Shown piece by piece: positions 36,901 through 51,900 of a DNA stretch of 64,000 nucleotides. The position numbers and the translations under genes are program-made. The notes under the pieces were generated by a model. That model was not told the origin of the DNA, did no database searches, and saw only the letters and a program-made list of their open reading frames with translations. The DNA comes from Cyprinodon diabolis. Its lineage: Eukaryota > Chordata > Actinopteri > Cyprinodontiformes > Cyprinodontidae. Location: NCBI GenBank assembly GCA_030533445.1, contig CM060062.1, positions 18,866,164-18,930,163 on the forward strand. The letters are read 5' to 3'. Position 1 is the first letter of the stretch; every line of letters begins with the position of its first letter.

Positions 36901-39900
36901 AAATCTGCAGCTATGAAATTGTTACACCAGATGTGCCCTTTACCATCGATAAAGACGGTGAGGACCCTCATGAAGCATGCTTGTCTCTTTGTCTGCTTTG
37001 AAAAAACAATCAGCAATTGTCTGAGAGGATAGATTTTATTCACAGAGATGATGGCGTCTATTGATCTGTGTGCACACTGATGCCACTAGGCTCTAATTTA
37101 AGATTCAACATACAATGACAGCCTTCTAAAAATATCATCCAAGGTGACCTGTAGCTTCTGAATGCATCTGTTACTTATATTTATATGCTGGAAAATAGAG
37201 TCACAGAATCAATTTAAATCAAAATTTAAATAAAGGCTTAAGATCTTAATGGTGTCCATCCATCTCCTGGAATCCAGGGTCACCATTATGTCTGTATAAA
37301 ATGTAGGATCCAGACAACAGCAATAATGGTTTTATAAAGATTGAGAAGGAAACTGAGATCTCTGGAAATTTAAGTATGAAAAAATTTGGAATTTCATTAT
37401 GATAAAATATGTGGGAATCCTGGAAATGTGATCATCCCTCTATATCTATAAAACCTCTTTGTCTTTGGGGAAGCCTTTAAAAATAACTCTTAGTTTAGCT
37501 TGTTAACACACAGTGTTTTTTTTTTTTGGGCTCTATTATCATTCTTTTACCTAAAAGATTTGTTATTGTTTAGCTCTTTGTAAGGTTTTTTTATTCATGA
37601 ATTTAAGAGTTTCAAAAGTCGTCAAACATACAGCTTTATTCCAATTTCTTATTCTCGTTGTCAGGTTTTATTAAAAACACTGAGAAGCTGAGCTACGGCA
37701 AGGAGCACATGTACAAGCTGACGGTGACGGCCTACGACTGCGGGAAGAACCGAGCTTCTGAAGACGTTCTGGTCAAAATCAACATTAAGCCCACCTGCAA
37801 ACCCAGCTGGCAAGGTATCAGAACTCATCTTTCCTGACTTCATTAGCAGTGTTTAGGAGTTTGCCAAGAGTCATTCTAAAACTTGTTAGCTTCCCGGCTT
37901 TAAGCACTGATTAAAGAACATGGTGTTTAAAGCTCAACACGGATCAAAGCTCTTTTAGTAAAGATGTCTTAAATCTGTTCTCTTTCCCTCCTGGTTTTCA
38001 GGCTTCAATAAAAGGACTGAGTATGAACCAGGAACAGGTAGCCTGGCGCTTTTCCCCAGCATGCATTTGGAGACCTGTGACGTGCCGATCACATTTGTCC
38101 GGGCCAGTATCGAACTGGAAACCAGTCACATCGGAAAGGGCTGTGACAGAGACACCTACTCCGAGAAGTCTCTGCACAAGCTGTGTGGTAAATAAATGAT
38201 CTGCTAAATTAGACCCCTGCAGTTTTCTTTCGTGCATTCTTCTGCATTTTATAGCTGACAAGAATGATTAATTTTCAGGGTTTCTACACATGAAAAAGTC
38301 TAAAGTGTGTGTTGCCCTATCCTAATCCAATGTACATACATAGATGTTTTTACTTAGTGAACAAACTACATGAAAACCAAAGGACACAGCAGAGAGGTCA
38401 AGGACAGAGTTATGGAGAATCTACCAGAGGGCCTTTGAAGCAATAGGTTTTAGCAGAAGCCGAATGTGCAGCAGGGTTACATTATAAAGTTTGGATGATA
38501 TTCAGTTCTGACCTAAATCTAATTAAGAATCTGTCGCGAGTCTTAATGTTTTGACAATCACAACCTGACTCTGAGCCATTATTCTTGTGTTTTAGGAGCC
38601 AGCTCCGGCACCGTGGAGCTCCTTCCTGCACCAAGCAGCTCTTCCAACTGGACGGTAGGACTGCCCACGGATAACGGACACGATAGCGACCAGGTGTTTG
38701 AGTTCAATGGGACCCAGGCCATCAAGGTGCCTGATGGTTTGGTGAACACCAACCTGAAGGAGCCCTTCACCATCTCTGTGTGGATGAGACATGGACCCGG
38801 GTCCCGCGAAAAGGAGACCATCCTCTGTAAATCTGATAAAACAGGTAAAGGTTCCACATCTACAGAATTAGAAAATGCAAATGCAGTATCTGGTAGCTAT
38901 TAGGAGGTGAAACTGGTTACAAGTTCTCCTGGCATCTCATTGCTGTTGCGCATATGCGGTCTGCTAGCTCATCGTATGAAAATAACCATTATATCTCTGG
39001 CTCACCCCAGCAGCTATAATCAGTGTCTGTGTTGAGTTGTCTGACTCACAAAAACAGTTTCTTTTCATATTTCCTTTCACCTCTGCTAGCTGACCTCTAT
39101 ATTTTTGAGTCGACATTTGTTCATAAAGCTTCTTGATCTTATTCACTTTAAAGTTTCAGTGCGATCAGTGGGCAGGCGGCTCATCAGTCTTAGTTTGGCT
39201 GCTTATATAAGAAGGATTACATCAGAGCGGCTTCGCCCTGGAGAGAGAGCTCCCGTACTTGTGATCTCAGCACACCATGACCCCTGTTTAGCACCGAGTC
39301 ACGGAAGCATGAATCCCACTTTTCTGGTTCACCACAGTTTAAAGTTTGGTGCTCCAGTGAGAACAAAAGCAGCCTGACAAATGTTAGCAAGCAGTGTTAG
39401 TTTGAAACGGTCTAAATCTGATCATTTCTTCTCACGTCCTACCGGCAGATATGAACAGACACCACTACTCCCTCTACGTCCACAACTGCAGGCTAATCCT
39501 CCTCCTTCGCCAGGATCCCTCAGAGGCAGAGAACTACAAACCGGCAGAGTTTCACTGGAAGCTTGACCAGGTCTGCTGCAACTCAAAACCAGCCCATTTA
39601 GAGGGATTGGTTGCATCTTTTTTTCATTTTATTCTTGTGCTTTTTTGTTTCTAGGCCTGTGACAAAGAGTGGCATCATTATGTGCTCAATGTGGAGTTCC
39701 CCACTGTTTCCCTATTTGTGGACGGGACCGCCTTCGAGCCCTTCATGGTCACAGAAGACCACCCACTGCACCCATCGAAGATTGAGACTCAACTCACAGT
39801 TGGTGCCTGCTGGCAAGGTAGACATCCTCATTCATTAAATCGTCTTGCCTGAGAAGGTATTTTATTTTATACAAGGGTCGTCCAACTCCAGTCCTCTGGA

Positions 39901-42900
39901 TCTAGTGTGGTGCAACTTTTAGGTGCATCTCTGTTCCAACAGACCTGCATCAAATGAAAGGCTCCTTACCTTATAGGTAATAATATATACCTTTGGGGTT
40001 TTGCAGCAGGGATGCTTTTTAAATTTGCAGACTGTCGGTTATTTGTATACCTGAAAGTATTCACACCCTCTGAACTTTATCACACTTTATGACACACACC
40101 AACACCTAGTAGCATATACTGTAATGTTGAAGCTAAATCTTATATATGCTTTGTTGTGTTTGCTGCAACTGAATCTCCTGGTTCATGTCCACCCGACTGT
40201 ATATGTAGAGACTGGATTTCTTTTAATTCAAAATGGCTCATCTCGGTCAGATTTGGTGGAGATCATCTATTGACAATAAGTCTTATATAAGACTCTCAGT
40301 CAGATTTAACTCTTGATCATCCCTGTTACCTCAGACTGTAGGTTTAGAGTTGAAGTCCAGCTGGAAAATGATCCTCTTCTGTTAGTCAAGTTCTGTCCTG
40401 TAACAGTTTTCTCCCCAGTATTTAGCTTCATCCATCTTTACTCCAATTCTGAAGAAAAGCTTCACCAGAGCATTACATTTGCTTCATGTTTCACAGCATG
40501 CAGAGTTAGTGTTTCACCAAATAAAGGCTTTTACATGGAGGCCAAAAGATTGAATTCTCATCTGAGCTAAATATCTCCTGTCATGTGTTTTCTCCGTCTG
40601 CTACATGACTTAAAATGCAAACAGGACTTTTTGAAGCCAGGAGTGTAGGGTTTGGTCCTCCTTGCTGCTTTTTTTAAATATTACTTACCCAGGTTGTTTG
40701 TTTTGATCAACAGCCATGTTTTTGGAACATTTGCAGATATACTATTTTCTTAGTTTTTGGAACTGCTTTTTATTGTTTTATTGCTTATACCTTATTCATA
40801 TTTTTCCAGAACTATTGGTCTTTACCAAACCTCTCAGGTCTCTATAAAAAACTGATGAGATCAGATGAAATACCCCTAGATTCAGATTAAAAAAACTAGA
40901 TTTTGCTTAGGGGTAAAGTGGGGGGTGGGGGTGAACTATAAATGTAGCTTGTATAGATATTTGGACATTAAACTCTAAATGAATAAGATAAAGATAGTGC
41001 CTGTGGCTAAATTCAAACTATTCAAGGGGTGTGAATATTTTTTATAATAGACTGTATTTTATGTTTTTGTTTGACTCTATTTTTAAAGATTGAAATGTAG
41101 AAATATTCCAGCAGTGCTCTTTATTCATCATTAGTGGAAGAAACCTAAACCAGCCTGTTTTATGTTTAGTCAACAAATATCGTCTTTACTTTTGTTGTGA
41201 ATCTCCAGGGATGCGGCATGACCTTATTCTGTAGCATCTGAATCTCTCCTGCAGATCCTCAACCTTCCTTCCTCTCTCTTTCCCTGCTCTCGTTTCCGTC
41301 CATTGCAGAAAACTCAGGACATGACAATGACACTGAGACAGGCCCTGAGACCACCTCAGGTTGCTCAAGTCTTTCCCTTACTCCTCAGATATGTCCATGT
41401 GTCCAGAACATCCCACCATAATAACAGCTTCAACTGCATCTTCATAACAATTTTTACAAGAATGAAATAAGCATTCTAGATGCAAAACGTCCTTTGTTTA
41501 TTGATTATCTTTAAAGCATGACGGGATGTGCTTTTTTTTTTTTTCATCATCATTATTTTTTATATATATTTATTTCAATCTCCATCTGTCCTTTGGTTTG
41601 ACTTTTTTTGAGCCAGTACACCATCGGAGAGCGAAATAGAAACAAAATGAGAACAAAACACAAACAAACTCTGGCTTGGCTTTTTCTTTTATCCACTCTG
41701 ACTTTTCCAGTCAAAGAGTGACCTTGTCAAAACTCCTACATATCAGATAACAAGCAGGAGACTAAAAATACACACACACACCCTGAATGTTTGTCTGACC
41801 TCAACACAACTTTAATCGGCCTCAATATTATCCAGTGGGTAAATTTTACAATCAACACTTTCCACTCCTTTTATTCTGTTTGTTTAAATCACCAGTGAAG
41901 ATTTTATTTTCCCCTCCTTTAAATATAATTTAATTTTTTTTTATGTTTGTCTTTGCCATATCGTTATCCATGATAAGATAGGAACCCCTCTCCATTGATT
42001 TAAATGTTGCATGTGCTGACAGCAGACATAAGCTCATCCATCATCTGCCTGTCTCATCCTCTGGGCCCCAGGCCTTTAAGGGGAAACACATACTAACTTG
42101 CATGGACATCATTCATGCCAGCTTTGCTCTCTGAGACAGCATGCTTGCATCATCAGTGCTCCCTTAAACATTTCAGTGATTCTGCAACCCTCCTTAAGTA
42201 ACTTACTTATTTTTATTTTACCATTTTTCCCCTATCCTTTTTAATTAAAAAAGGCGGGAATGCCAGAATGGCTCAGTTTTTCCGAGGGAACCTTGCAGGC
42301 CTGATCATCCGCTCCGGCAAGCTGGAGAACAAGAAGGTGATCGACTGTTTGTACACCTGCAAAGAGGGACTCGACGTGCAGCTGCCTGAGGAGGTAGCTT
42401 CAGCTGTAAAGGTGAGGGAGCAGAGTGACTCACACAGTGTTTCCAATTGAAATACATTTGCTTTTTAAACAGATACACAGCAGATGAATCAGTTGGCTAA
42501 AAAGAATCCTTAGTTGTACGTATACATATATGTATATATGTGTATATATGCATATGAAAAAAGCTGCTTACATCTCTGTGCTTTCTTCATTTTAAACACC
42601 ATATTGATTCTTGAAATAGCAAAGAAATTAGTTTCTTCTCTTAGTAAAAACATCCACACTGAATACTTTAATCATAGATATGATAGAGGAGGAAAGCAAC
42701 ATACACTATATTGCCAAAAGTATTTGCTCACCTGCCTTGACTCACATATGAGCTTAAGTGACATCCCGTTCCTAATCCATAGGGTTCAATATGACGTCGG
42801 TCCACCCTTTGCAGCTAGAACAGCTTCAACTCTTCTGGGAAGGCTGTCCACAAGGTTTAGGAGTGTGTTTATGGGAATTTTTGACCATTCTTCCAGAAGC

Positions 42901-45900
42901 GCATTTGTGAGGTCGCACACTGATGTTGGACGAGAAGGCCTGGCTCTCAGTCTCCGCTCTAATTCATCCCAAAGGTGTTCTATCGGGTTGAGGTCAGGAC
43001 TCTGTGCAGGCCAGTCAAGTTCATCCACACCAGACTCTGTCATCCATGTCTTTATGGACCTTGCTTTGTGCACTGGTGCACAGTCATGTTGGAAGAGGAA
43101 GGGGCCAGCTCCAAACTGTTCCCACAAAGTTGGGAGCATGGAATTGTCCAAAATGTCTTGGTATGCTGAAGCATTCAGAGTTCCTTTCACTGGAACTAAG
43201 GGGCCAAGCCCAGCTCCTGAAAAACAACCCCACACCATAATCCCCCCTCCACCAAACTTTACACTTGGCACAATGCAGTCAGACAAGTACCGTTCTCCTG
43301 GCAACCGCCAAACCCAGACCCGTCCATCAGATTGCCAGATGGAGAAGCGCGATTCGTCACTCCAGAGAACGCGTCTCCACTGCTCTAGAGTCCAGTGGCG
43401 GCGTGCTTTACACCACCGCATCCGACGCTTTGCATTGCACTTGGTTATGTATGGCTTGGATGCAGCTGCTCGACCATGGAAACCCATTCCATGAAGCTCT
43501 CTGCGCACTGTTCTTGAGCTAATCTGAAGGCCACATGAAGTTTGGAGGTCTGTAGTGATTGACTCTGCAGAAAGTTGGCGACCTCTTCGCACTATGCGCT
43601 TCAGCATCCGCTGACCCCGCTCCGTCAGTTTACGTGGCCTACCACTTCGTGGCTGAGTTGCTGTCGTTCCCAAACACTTCCATTTTCTTATAATACAGCT
43701 GACAGTTGACTGTGGAATATTTAGGAGCGAGGAAATTTCACGACTGGATTTGTTGCACAGGTGGCATCCTATCACAGTTCCACGCTGGAATTCACTGAGC
43801 TCCTGAGAGCGACCCATTCTTTCACAAATGTTTGTAAAAACAGTCTGCATGCCTAGGTGCTTGAATTTATACACCTGTGGCCATGGAAGTGATTGGAACA
43901 CCTGATTCCAATAATTTGGATGGGTGAGCAAATACTTTTGGCAATATAGTGTATTTTAGATTTTAGATAGGCGGTCATGGCTCAAGGCTGTTTCCTTCTG
44001 GTTACCAGTTGATTACTTGTTGCATTTCTGAGGAATTTCTGCCACAAGACATTTATGTGTGTGAGCGTAAGAGGAGGAAGTTATTAGAAGATTTTAAGGC
44101 TAAAAAAGAAGGCAGGCAGTGGGTAAACAATGCTGTAATCCCTTCATGATCCTTTCCAGTAACATTCAGCTCTATTTGTCTTCAGTTGGTTGTAAAGGTG
44201 AATCATCTTAATTGCTGCAATGAATTAGCTTCCAGATGATATTCAGTTTTATGCTTGAAGCTCTGTCAAGATGAATATGTAACATTTTTGGGGAATCAGA
44301 CAAACCTTTACTTCATGTCCTTCTCTTAGGTTGACTTCAACCCCAACCAGTCCTCTCTGACTGTGGAAGGCGATGACATTGGTGCCTTTGACAAAGTCAT
44401 GCAGCACATCTCATACTTAAACTCCCGCCAGTTCCCAACCCCTGGCATCAGGCACCTCCGCATTTCCACCACTGTCAAGTAAGTGACAGAAGATTAATTT
44501 CATTTAAGCCAAATCTTATTCCATTAAGCACTGACAGTAAAAAAGAGTTTTGTGGTTATTTTGTATATTGATGTGTGTGAGGAACTCCTTGGTCTGATTT
44601 CATACCGAATATGTTCTGAGTCTGAATTCTGGTCTGGCCCATCAGATCTTTAGAAAGGTTTGCCCTATTTTTTTTTTTTCATTTGCAACAAATAGATCCT
44701 AAATATAAATAGGAATGAATTTATTGTCAGTTTTAAATGTTTATGATATTTAGAGGTGTTAAAGTTTTAAACTTTTTCAAAAAAATGTATTTTAGATCTG
44801 TGATTTAATAATAATAATAATAATAATATTAATTGCGTAGAAATTTACCTCTGCATTTAATCCATCCCCTTGGGGAGCATTGGGCTGCCATTGTTTGGCC
44901 CCCGGAGAGCAGTGTGGGGTTAAGGGTTTTGCTCAGGGGCCCTGAGTGCAGGCTGTGGGGATCGAACCTTCTCAGAGCACAATCGCACTGCTCTACCAGG
45001 CCAACACTCCCGAACAAAACAATTGGTTGTAAATTTAGTATTAGGGGGGAAAAATTTGCTTCCTTAAAGTAAAGCTTTAGTGCAAAACCTGAAGACCCAT
45101 TTTTTTTATAATTTGTTAGCCTTTGACACCGTGACACATTTGAGGAGCAACCTTCAAATCAGAGTTTTTTTTCTCTCCACTAATCACTCTCATCATCCAG
45201 AAAGTTTTTTCATCATGTGATCTTAGCAGTCCCGTGATGGGACACATGTATATATCCGATTAGAGACCAGGGAAACTTTTATTCAAGCCCTTTAGTGATT
45301 TTTCCTTGTATTTCAATCCTCTCCAGGTGTTTAAATGAGGATGCCTGCGTGGCAGTGCCAGATGCTGAAGGTTACGTGATGGTGCTGCAGCCCGAGGAGC
45401 CAAAGATCAGCTTGAGTGGGATCGACCACTTTGCTCGCAGCGCTGCTGAATTTGAGAGCCAGGAAGGAGTGACTCTTTTCCCCGAGCTTCGCATTGTAAG
45501 CACCATCACCCGTGAAATGGAGGTGGACGCAGAGTCTGAGGGTGCAGAAGGCACTGATGATGACCCCACAGGTAAGATGATGCAGCTGTAGGAATGTATG
45601 TTTCACCATAATGCTAGTGTCTCTAGATTTTTTATCATATGGACTGAATGTGTTGATTTGATCTGTAATATTCAATCTTTTTTAGGATGTAATATAGTCT
45701 TGAAATTTTTAGTGGCTGAATGGACCTGTAGGAGCGTTTTTTTTTGTTGTAGATATACTGTAGCTGGTATTGTTAATGATTTATCCTGGAGGATGAGGGC
45801 AGTTGCACAGACACATTAAGACAAATGGAGACATGAAGGAAATAAGTTGTTTATTTCTGGGTGTGGTGAGTGACCCGCCTTGCCATCTGTTGGATTTCTA

Positions 45901-48900
45901 CGTGTATTAAGAAGAGGAAGGACAATAGACATGCCCCAAAGCCGACACAGATACGCTGAGAAACAGTGTGCTGTCGTGAGCTGCACGCCATATGGGACAA
46001 AAAGGGCTTAGAAAGATCAGTTGCTCTTACCTGCTTTATTCTGACCCTCCTCTCATAGCCTGACAGCAAACAAGGTCACTCTAAATGTGAAGAATCATAT
46101 GATTTTAAACACCAGAGATTTTATTCAATGTAAAAAAAAAAGGGAACAAGAAAAAAACTACATATGACAGAGGAACAGTGTACGCACTTAGAGGAACAGT
46201 GTACGCACAGCAGGAGCAGCATTGGCAGAAAAATAACACAAATGCTACTTAAACACTGCAGTAATAATGGCATGCTACACTATGCAGATCCTCAGTATGC
46301 CTTAATGAAGATATTCTTACCCTGACATCAGACATGCTTGAGGTCAGGTATTTCAAAGCAGTGAACTTGACCTGTTTAAGCACTGAACTTTCATCCTGCA
46401 TGCGATATTAATTCACACATTTAGCAATTAAAGCAGAGAAAGCAAGAGAAAAATAACTTTATTTAACTTTTCAACTTTATCAACTCAATTTTTTTTAACT
46501 GAAGTGTAGCAACAGTATGGTAATGTAATGTCATGTTTTTTTGTTCTTGTACTGCTGTCCCTTTCAGTTCAAGAGACAGTTGTATCAGAGGAGATCATGC
46601 ACAACTTGGACTCATGTGAAGTTTCTGTGGTTGGCGATGAGTTGGACGGCGAGCACGAGAGCCTGGAGGTGGACGTTTCACAGCTGCAGCAGCGCGCCTT
46701 GGAGATGAGCTCTTCTAACCTGGGACTCGTCATAACTGGTACAAAGTGCAGCACTCGTCCAGTAGCTGAAAAGTTATAAAAACAATAGTGGTTATTTATA
46801 GCATGTGAAATGTTACAGCAAATGATCCGCTTTTTCTGGAGTTTTTTGTAGATATATGCGAACAGAGTTACGTGTTGGAACTCCTACTGCTTCTGCTGAT
46901 GCTTTTATTCACAGAAGCTCCTCTGTGTTTTCCAGGTGTGAACACAATGGCCAACTACGAGCAGGTCCTGCACCTTATCCGCTACAAGAACTGGCACACC
47001 GAAGCTCTCTTTGACAGGAAATTCAAACTGGTCTGCTCTGAGCTAAATGGTCGCTATATTAGCAATGAGTTCAAGGTGGAGGTAGGATACACCTTTTTAA
47101 CAGCATCACTTTTTACTCATCCCTGTCACCTCAAAATACCTTGGTTAAAATAAGGACAGGTTGCAAACGAGGCTTCCCTTCTCTTCAGGTGAATGTGATT
47201 CACACAGCTCCTGTGGAGCACGCCAACAACGCCATGGTGCAGCCCAACTTCATCAACCCTGTTCACCATGCATCTGTGGATCTCTCTGGTCACAACTTGG
47301 TCAATGCTCACCAGGCTTCAGGTACTAAAATACCAGTGTGAAATGTGCTTAATAGATAAAAGCATGCTAATGGGTCATGCTTTTGGTCTTAAGCCTTATT
47401 TTCAGGGGATTAGTTTAAGCAGGAGACCCCATTTGATTTCAGTCACTCCCTTCCCCCAACTCACATTTTAATTGCTATCTCTGTATACACTGCTGTTATC
47501 ACACTAAATGAGGTCAAGATTCACCATGGAAATATACGGAAGTGTTTATGCTGTAGCACAGCTATAAACTAAAAATGAATGATTAACTGTTATTTTCTTC
47601 TCCTCCAACCAGTTATCCTTAGAGATTCTGTTTGTTATCTGTTTCTGATAGGAAACAACACAAACCTCCTGACCCTTTCTGCAGAAATATGTTGCATATA
47701 TTAAATTCATGAATTGCTGATATTCTAACTGAGGCAAAGCAAACAAATGATGATAAAATATGATTTAGTACATGCAGTTCAGTTAGAAAAAGGCTAAATA
47801 AACTAAGTTATAAGGGTGAAAACTGCTTTCCCATTACCACTCTATTTTGCAAGATATGGCAGTAAGAAAATAATCTGAACTTCCCCCCATTATGTGACAG
47901 TATGGTTCCAAACTTAGGTATTTATAGGCATTTATAAATAATGTATAATTGTGTAGCGAAAGGAACATGCAAGGAGCAAAACAAACACTGCACACTGCAG
48001 CTAATAGATTAATTAAAACATGGTGGTGGTTGAATCATGCTTTTGGATGCCTTTCTTAGACATTAACAGAGAATTGGGTCAAATAAGAGCGATTTTGCAG
48101 AGAAAATTGAAAAAATGTTGCAAAGCTATTTGAGAGATAAACCAGAAGACCTTCAGCTTAAAGCGCAGTGATTCTCACAAATAGTGGTTCTCACAAAGAA
48201 TCGCCTCATGTGGACTTATTATGAGATTTTTGCAGATCATCTTATAAAAACATGTATAATTCCACATTGAATTCATATTGACGTTTATGGTTGTTAGCTG
48301 AATGCTTTGTAGTGCATTTGGAAAGGTTAAAAATCTAATTTCACAGTTCAAGATTATAGAAAACCTTGATGAATACATCATAAAAGGTCCTCAAAATTAC
48401 ATTTTTCTTTTTGTTTTAAACAGATGTGACATATTGTACAAAACTACTTAAGCTTATAGACTTCTACATTACTTATTTCAACTTGCAGATCATGACGTCT
48501 GATCTGTTTACTCGAAGCTCTAGAAAGTGATCTGGTCTGTTATATAGCAGGTGTCACTGCAGATGGATTACAGTGGTTTTAGCGAAAGTGGAACATGAAA
48601 TATAAGCAGTTTTCCTTTCTTTTACTGTCATTTTCTGGCACTGGTTTAGGGATTAAATCTCAGCTCAGTCTTTGACATCTGCAAAGGTCATGTTCTGTGC
48701 TCCACCTTTTGTTCTGGCCTGTCATCGTTACGCTGACAGATAGAATAGGGACCCTATGTGGATGACATGGCGGGAAGTAGAACAGTTTGTTGGGAAAATC
48801 TATTTTAAGAAAACACACCTTGAGCTTCTGAATATATTCATGTGCAGCTCTGACACACCGTGGTGCTGCTGTTGTCCTTCAAAGGTTCTTGCACCTTCCT

Positions 48901-51900
48901 TCTTAAAACTGGAATAACTGTATCAATTTCTAGAGGCTCGACTGAACATGTTGTTCTCTGATTCTTGCTTCCTCACAGTGGTTCCCAGCGCCGCCACCAT
49001 TGTGATTGTGGTGTGTGTAAGCTTCCTGGTGTTCATGATAATCCTGGGCGTGTTCCGCATCCGAGCCGCACACCAGCGCTCCATGAGAGACCAGGAGAGC
49101 GGCAAGGAGAACGAGATGGACTGGGATGACTCTGCCCTCACCATCACAGTTAACCCAATGGAGGTAAAACATTAGACAATAAAAGTGCTGCAAAGAGAAA
49201 TAAGGAAGAAGAAGGTTCAGCTGCAGCTGGCGAGGCTTTAGACCTGCTTAGCTATTCTGTGTGATGCTGAGACTGTGTCCTAGTTTTTATCTAAGCCATG
49301 ATAATTGACAGTCCTGTGGGGACTAGAGGGGGCATTGTTGCTGAGAGCTGAAGTCGTGTTGCATCTGAAAGAGGGGAAAGAAAGAATCAGGATGTTTTCT
49401 GACCATTTATCTCTTTTTTTTCAGCCAAGACATACAGATTTATTGAAAAATGAATCCAAGTAATTGTGCTGGGACTATAAATATAATGTATAAATAAAAT
49501 GGCATCACATAGTGAGCTAAAAGGCCATCGGCTGATTTGAATAAATAAATAAAAATGTTAATGATAGATAAAGTTCAGTTAAAAATTATATTAAACTATC
49601 TTTTTCAAATTGTTTCTGTCTAAAAAAAATATTTTTGGAAAAAACATGAATAAACTTTAAACTTTCTGAAGCATTAGTGAAAAACATTGTATTTAATTGA
49701 TGTTTCTTTTACTGCATCTATATTCCTATCTGTTTGTTTGTTTTTGGTTTAGTCTGAAAATAGGCAAAAGCGACTTTATTTATATTGAATTATATTGTCA
49801 TGTTTCAGTAACATGGACAACTTATAGTCCAAGTGGGAGAGAAAATAAAGAAAAAGATAAATATCAAAGGCAATAAAAATGAATAATTAGAGTGATAAAA
49901 AGGTACTTTGAGGATTTCTCCCCATCTAAAGATAGACGTATAGTAAGAGATAAAACAATTAATAAACACAAAAAATTATATTAATAAAAGTATTGTAATA
50001 AAATGATTCATGATAAAATAATTATGCAGATAATCCAAATTTGACTAAAAAGTTGAATGAATAAAGTTTAAAAAGCAGAATCAACAGACACTCACTGTTT
50101 TCTATGTGTTGCATCCAGATTAGTGGAGAATAAAAACTAAAAGCTGCTTCTTTATGTTTGGTTCTGGGTATGCAGGGTAGACTTGAACCAGAAGACCCGC
50201 GGTGAACCAATTATCACCTCACAGGCTTTTAAGTTGGATCTTATCAAGAGCATAAATAGAGCGGTGGTTTACAAGAACACAGAAATGTCAAGAAAATCTG
50301 CAGTAAAAAAAGACCTTTTAAACAAAAAAATGTTGGTAAGTGAGGAAAAATACGAGGAAGGAGCATCAAGGTTGTGTAAACAGTGTGTTATGATCACAGG
50401 TATTAAACTTTTCATTTGAAACATTCGCATGAGTGAAGTGGAGCAAAACAGAGTTTGAGTTTCTTTGTTTAAAAGAAAAAAATCTCATGTAAAAATCTTG
50501 ATACCCTCAAATATATTCCAGTACGGGCAGAAGGACACCAACCAGAGAGATGGAGCTACAGTGGATCAAAGCATATCCATGTGTTAGAACGGCCTAGTCA
50601 AAGTCCAGACTTTTATCTAGTTTTCATCTATTTCATCTGTGAAAGAGTTGAACTCTGCAATTATGGAGCAGATGATGCTGGAGCTCAATTCATCCAGTTA
50701 AAGTCACATAAAGGATTATCTATGATACCTTCTTAGATGCAGGATGAGTTGGAAGGAGATTCTGCTGCTTAGATAGAAAGCATTACAGACAAAAATGAGG
50801 AGGGAAGCATCCCTGATTGGAATGATGAGAGAATAGGAAATACAATATGGAGCCATAGGGAGCTCGGGGGGGCTCCTCTTTGTGGATTTATGACAGAACT
50901 GTTTTGTGAAAGAGGCTAGAAAAAATGTGATCATATAAACAGAAGCAGAGAAACTCAACAGAGACAGAAGACAAACAGCTCATCACAAAAGGACTTGGAG
51001 TTAAAGACGCTCTGGACCAGGAAACACATTAAACAAGAAGTCAGAGAATGCAGGACGCTTACCAAAATAAAACATGAGATGAGACCATATATTAGAAACT
51101 CTGGCACTAAAGGCTACAATTATAAAACGCTTGTTAATTAACCATTTAAGAGCATTCACAAATTTATGCCCGTTTCATTAAATCTCAATGTGGGTAGAGC
51201 ATTTAGAGATATGCTTTCATCGCAGCGAAATGTTCTACATTATCTAGAACAACTTAAGACAAATATAATTCTCACTTTTTAGATTTTTAGCCATAAACCC
51301 GTGAAAGTCTCACCACACAATTATACATTAATTTGTGCTGATCCATCCCAGAATAACCGAAGAACCTAAATCCAGGTTTTTGCTTTTTTTGTATTTAGAT
51401 AAATAGAAATATCCTAAACTGGATGAAACTGTTATATATGAATAATATATGTAATTTGTGATTTTTTCAACAAAAAAAAACAAAATATTGACTTTTTTTC
51501 AAGCACATCTATTATAAATTAAATCCAGCTTTAAAGCCTGTGAATTCTTAATCTATTATAAAATGTGACGAGCATTGATGGTCTATCAATGGTAATATGG
51601 ATGAAAAGTTTGAGATGCACTGGGTGTAAAATAACCCTGTTAATAGTCAGGAAAAGGTCAATTGTTCACTGAAAGCTGTAAATAAAGGCTGTGCCAGCAA
51701 TAATCCAAAAAACATCTCAGTTTTCTTCACAGATTTGTCATTTCTCTGCCTCTAAACTCTCAAAAATAGCTTTCAGCCCAACTCTGTGTTTTATATGGAT
51801 GATAGCTGGAGGATGATAAAAACTAGAGATGGAAAATAACCAGCATCAAAGATAATTGGATCACCGTAGACAAGGCACATTAATCTTAAAAAAAATGTAT

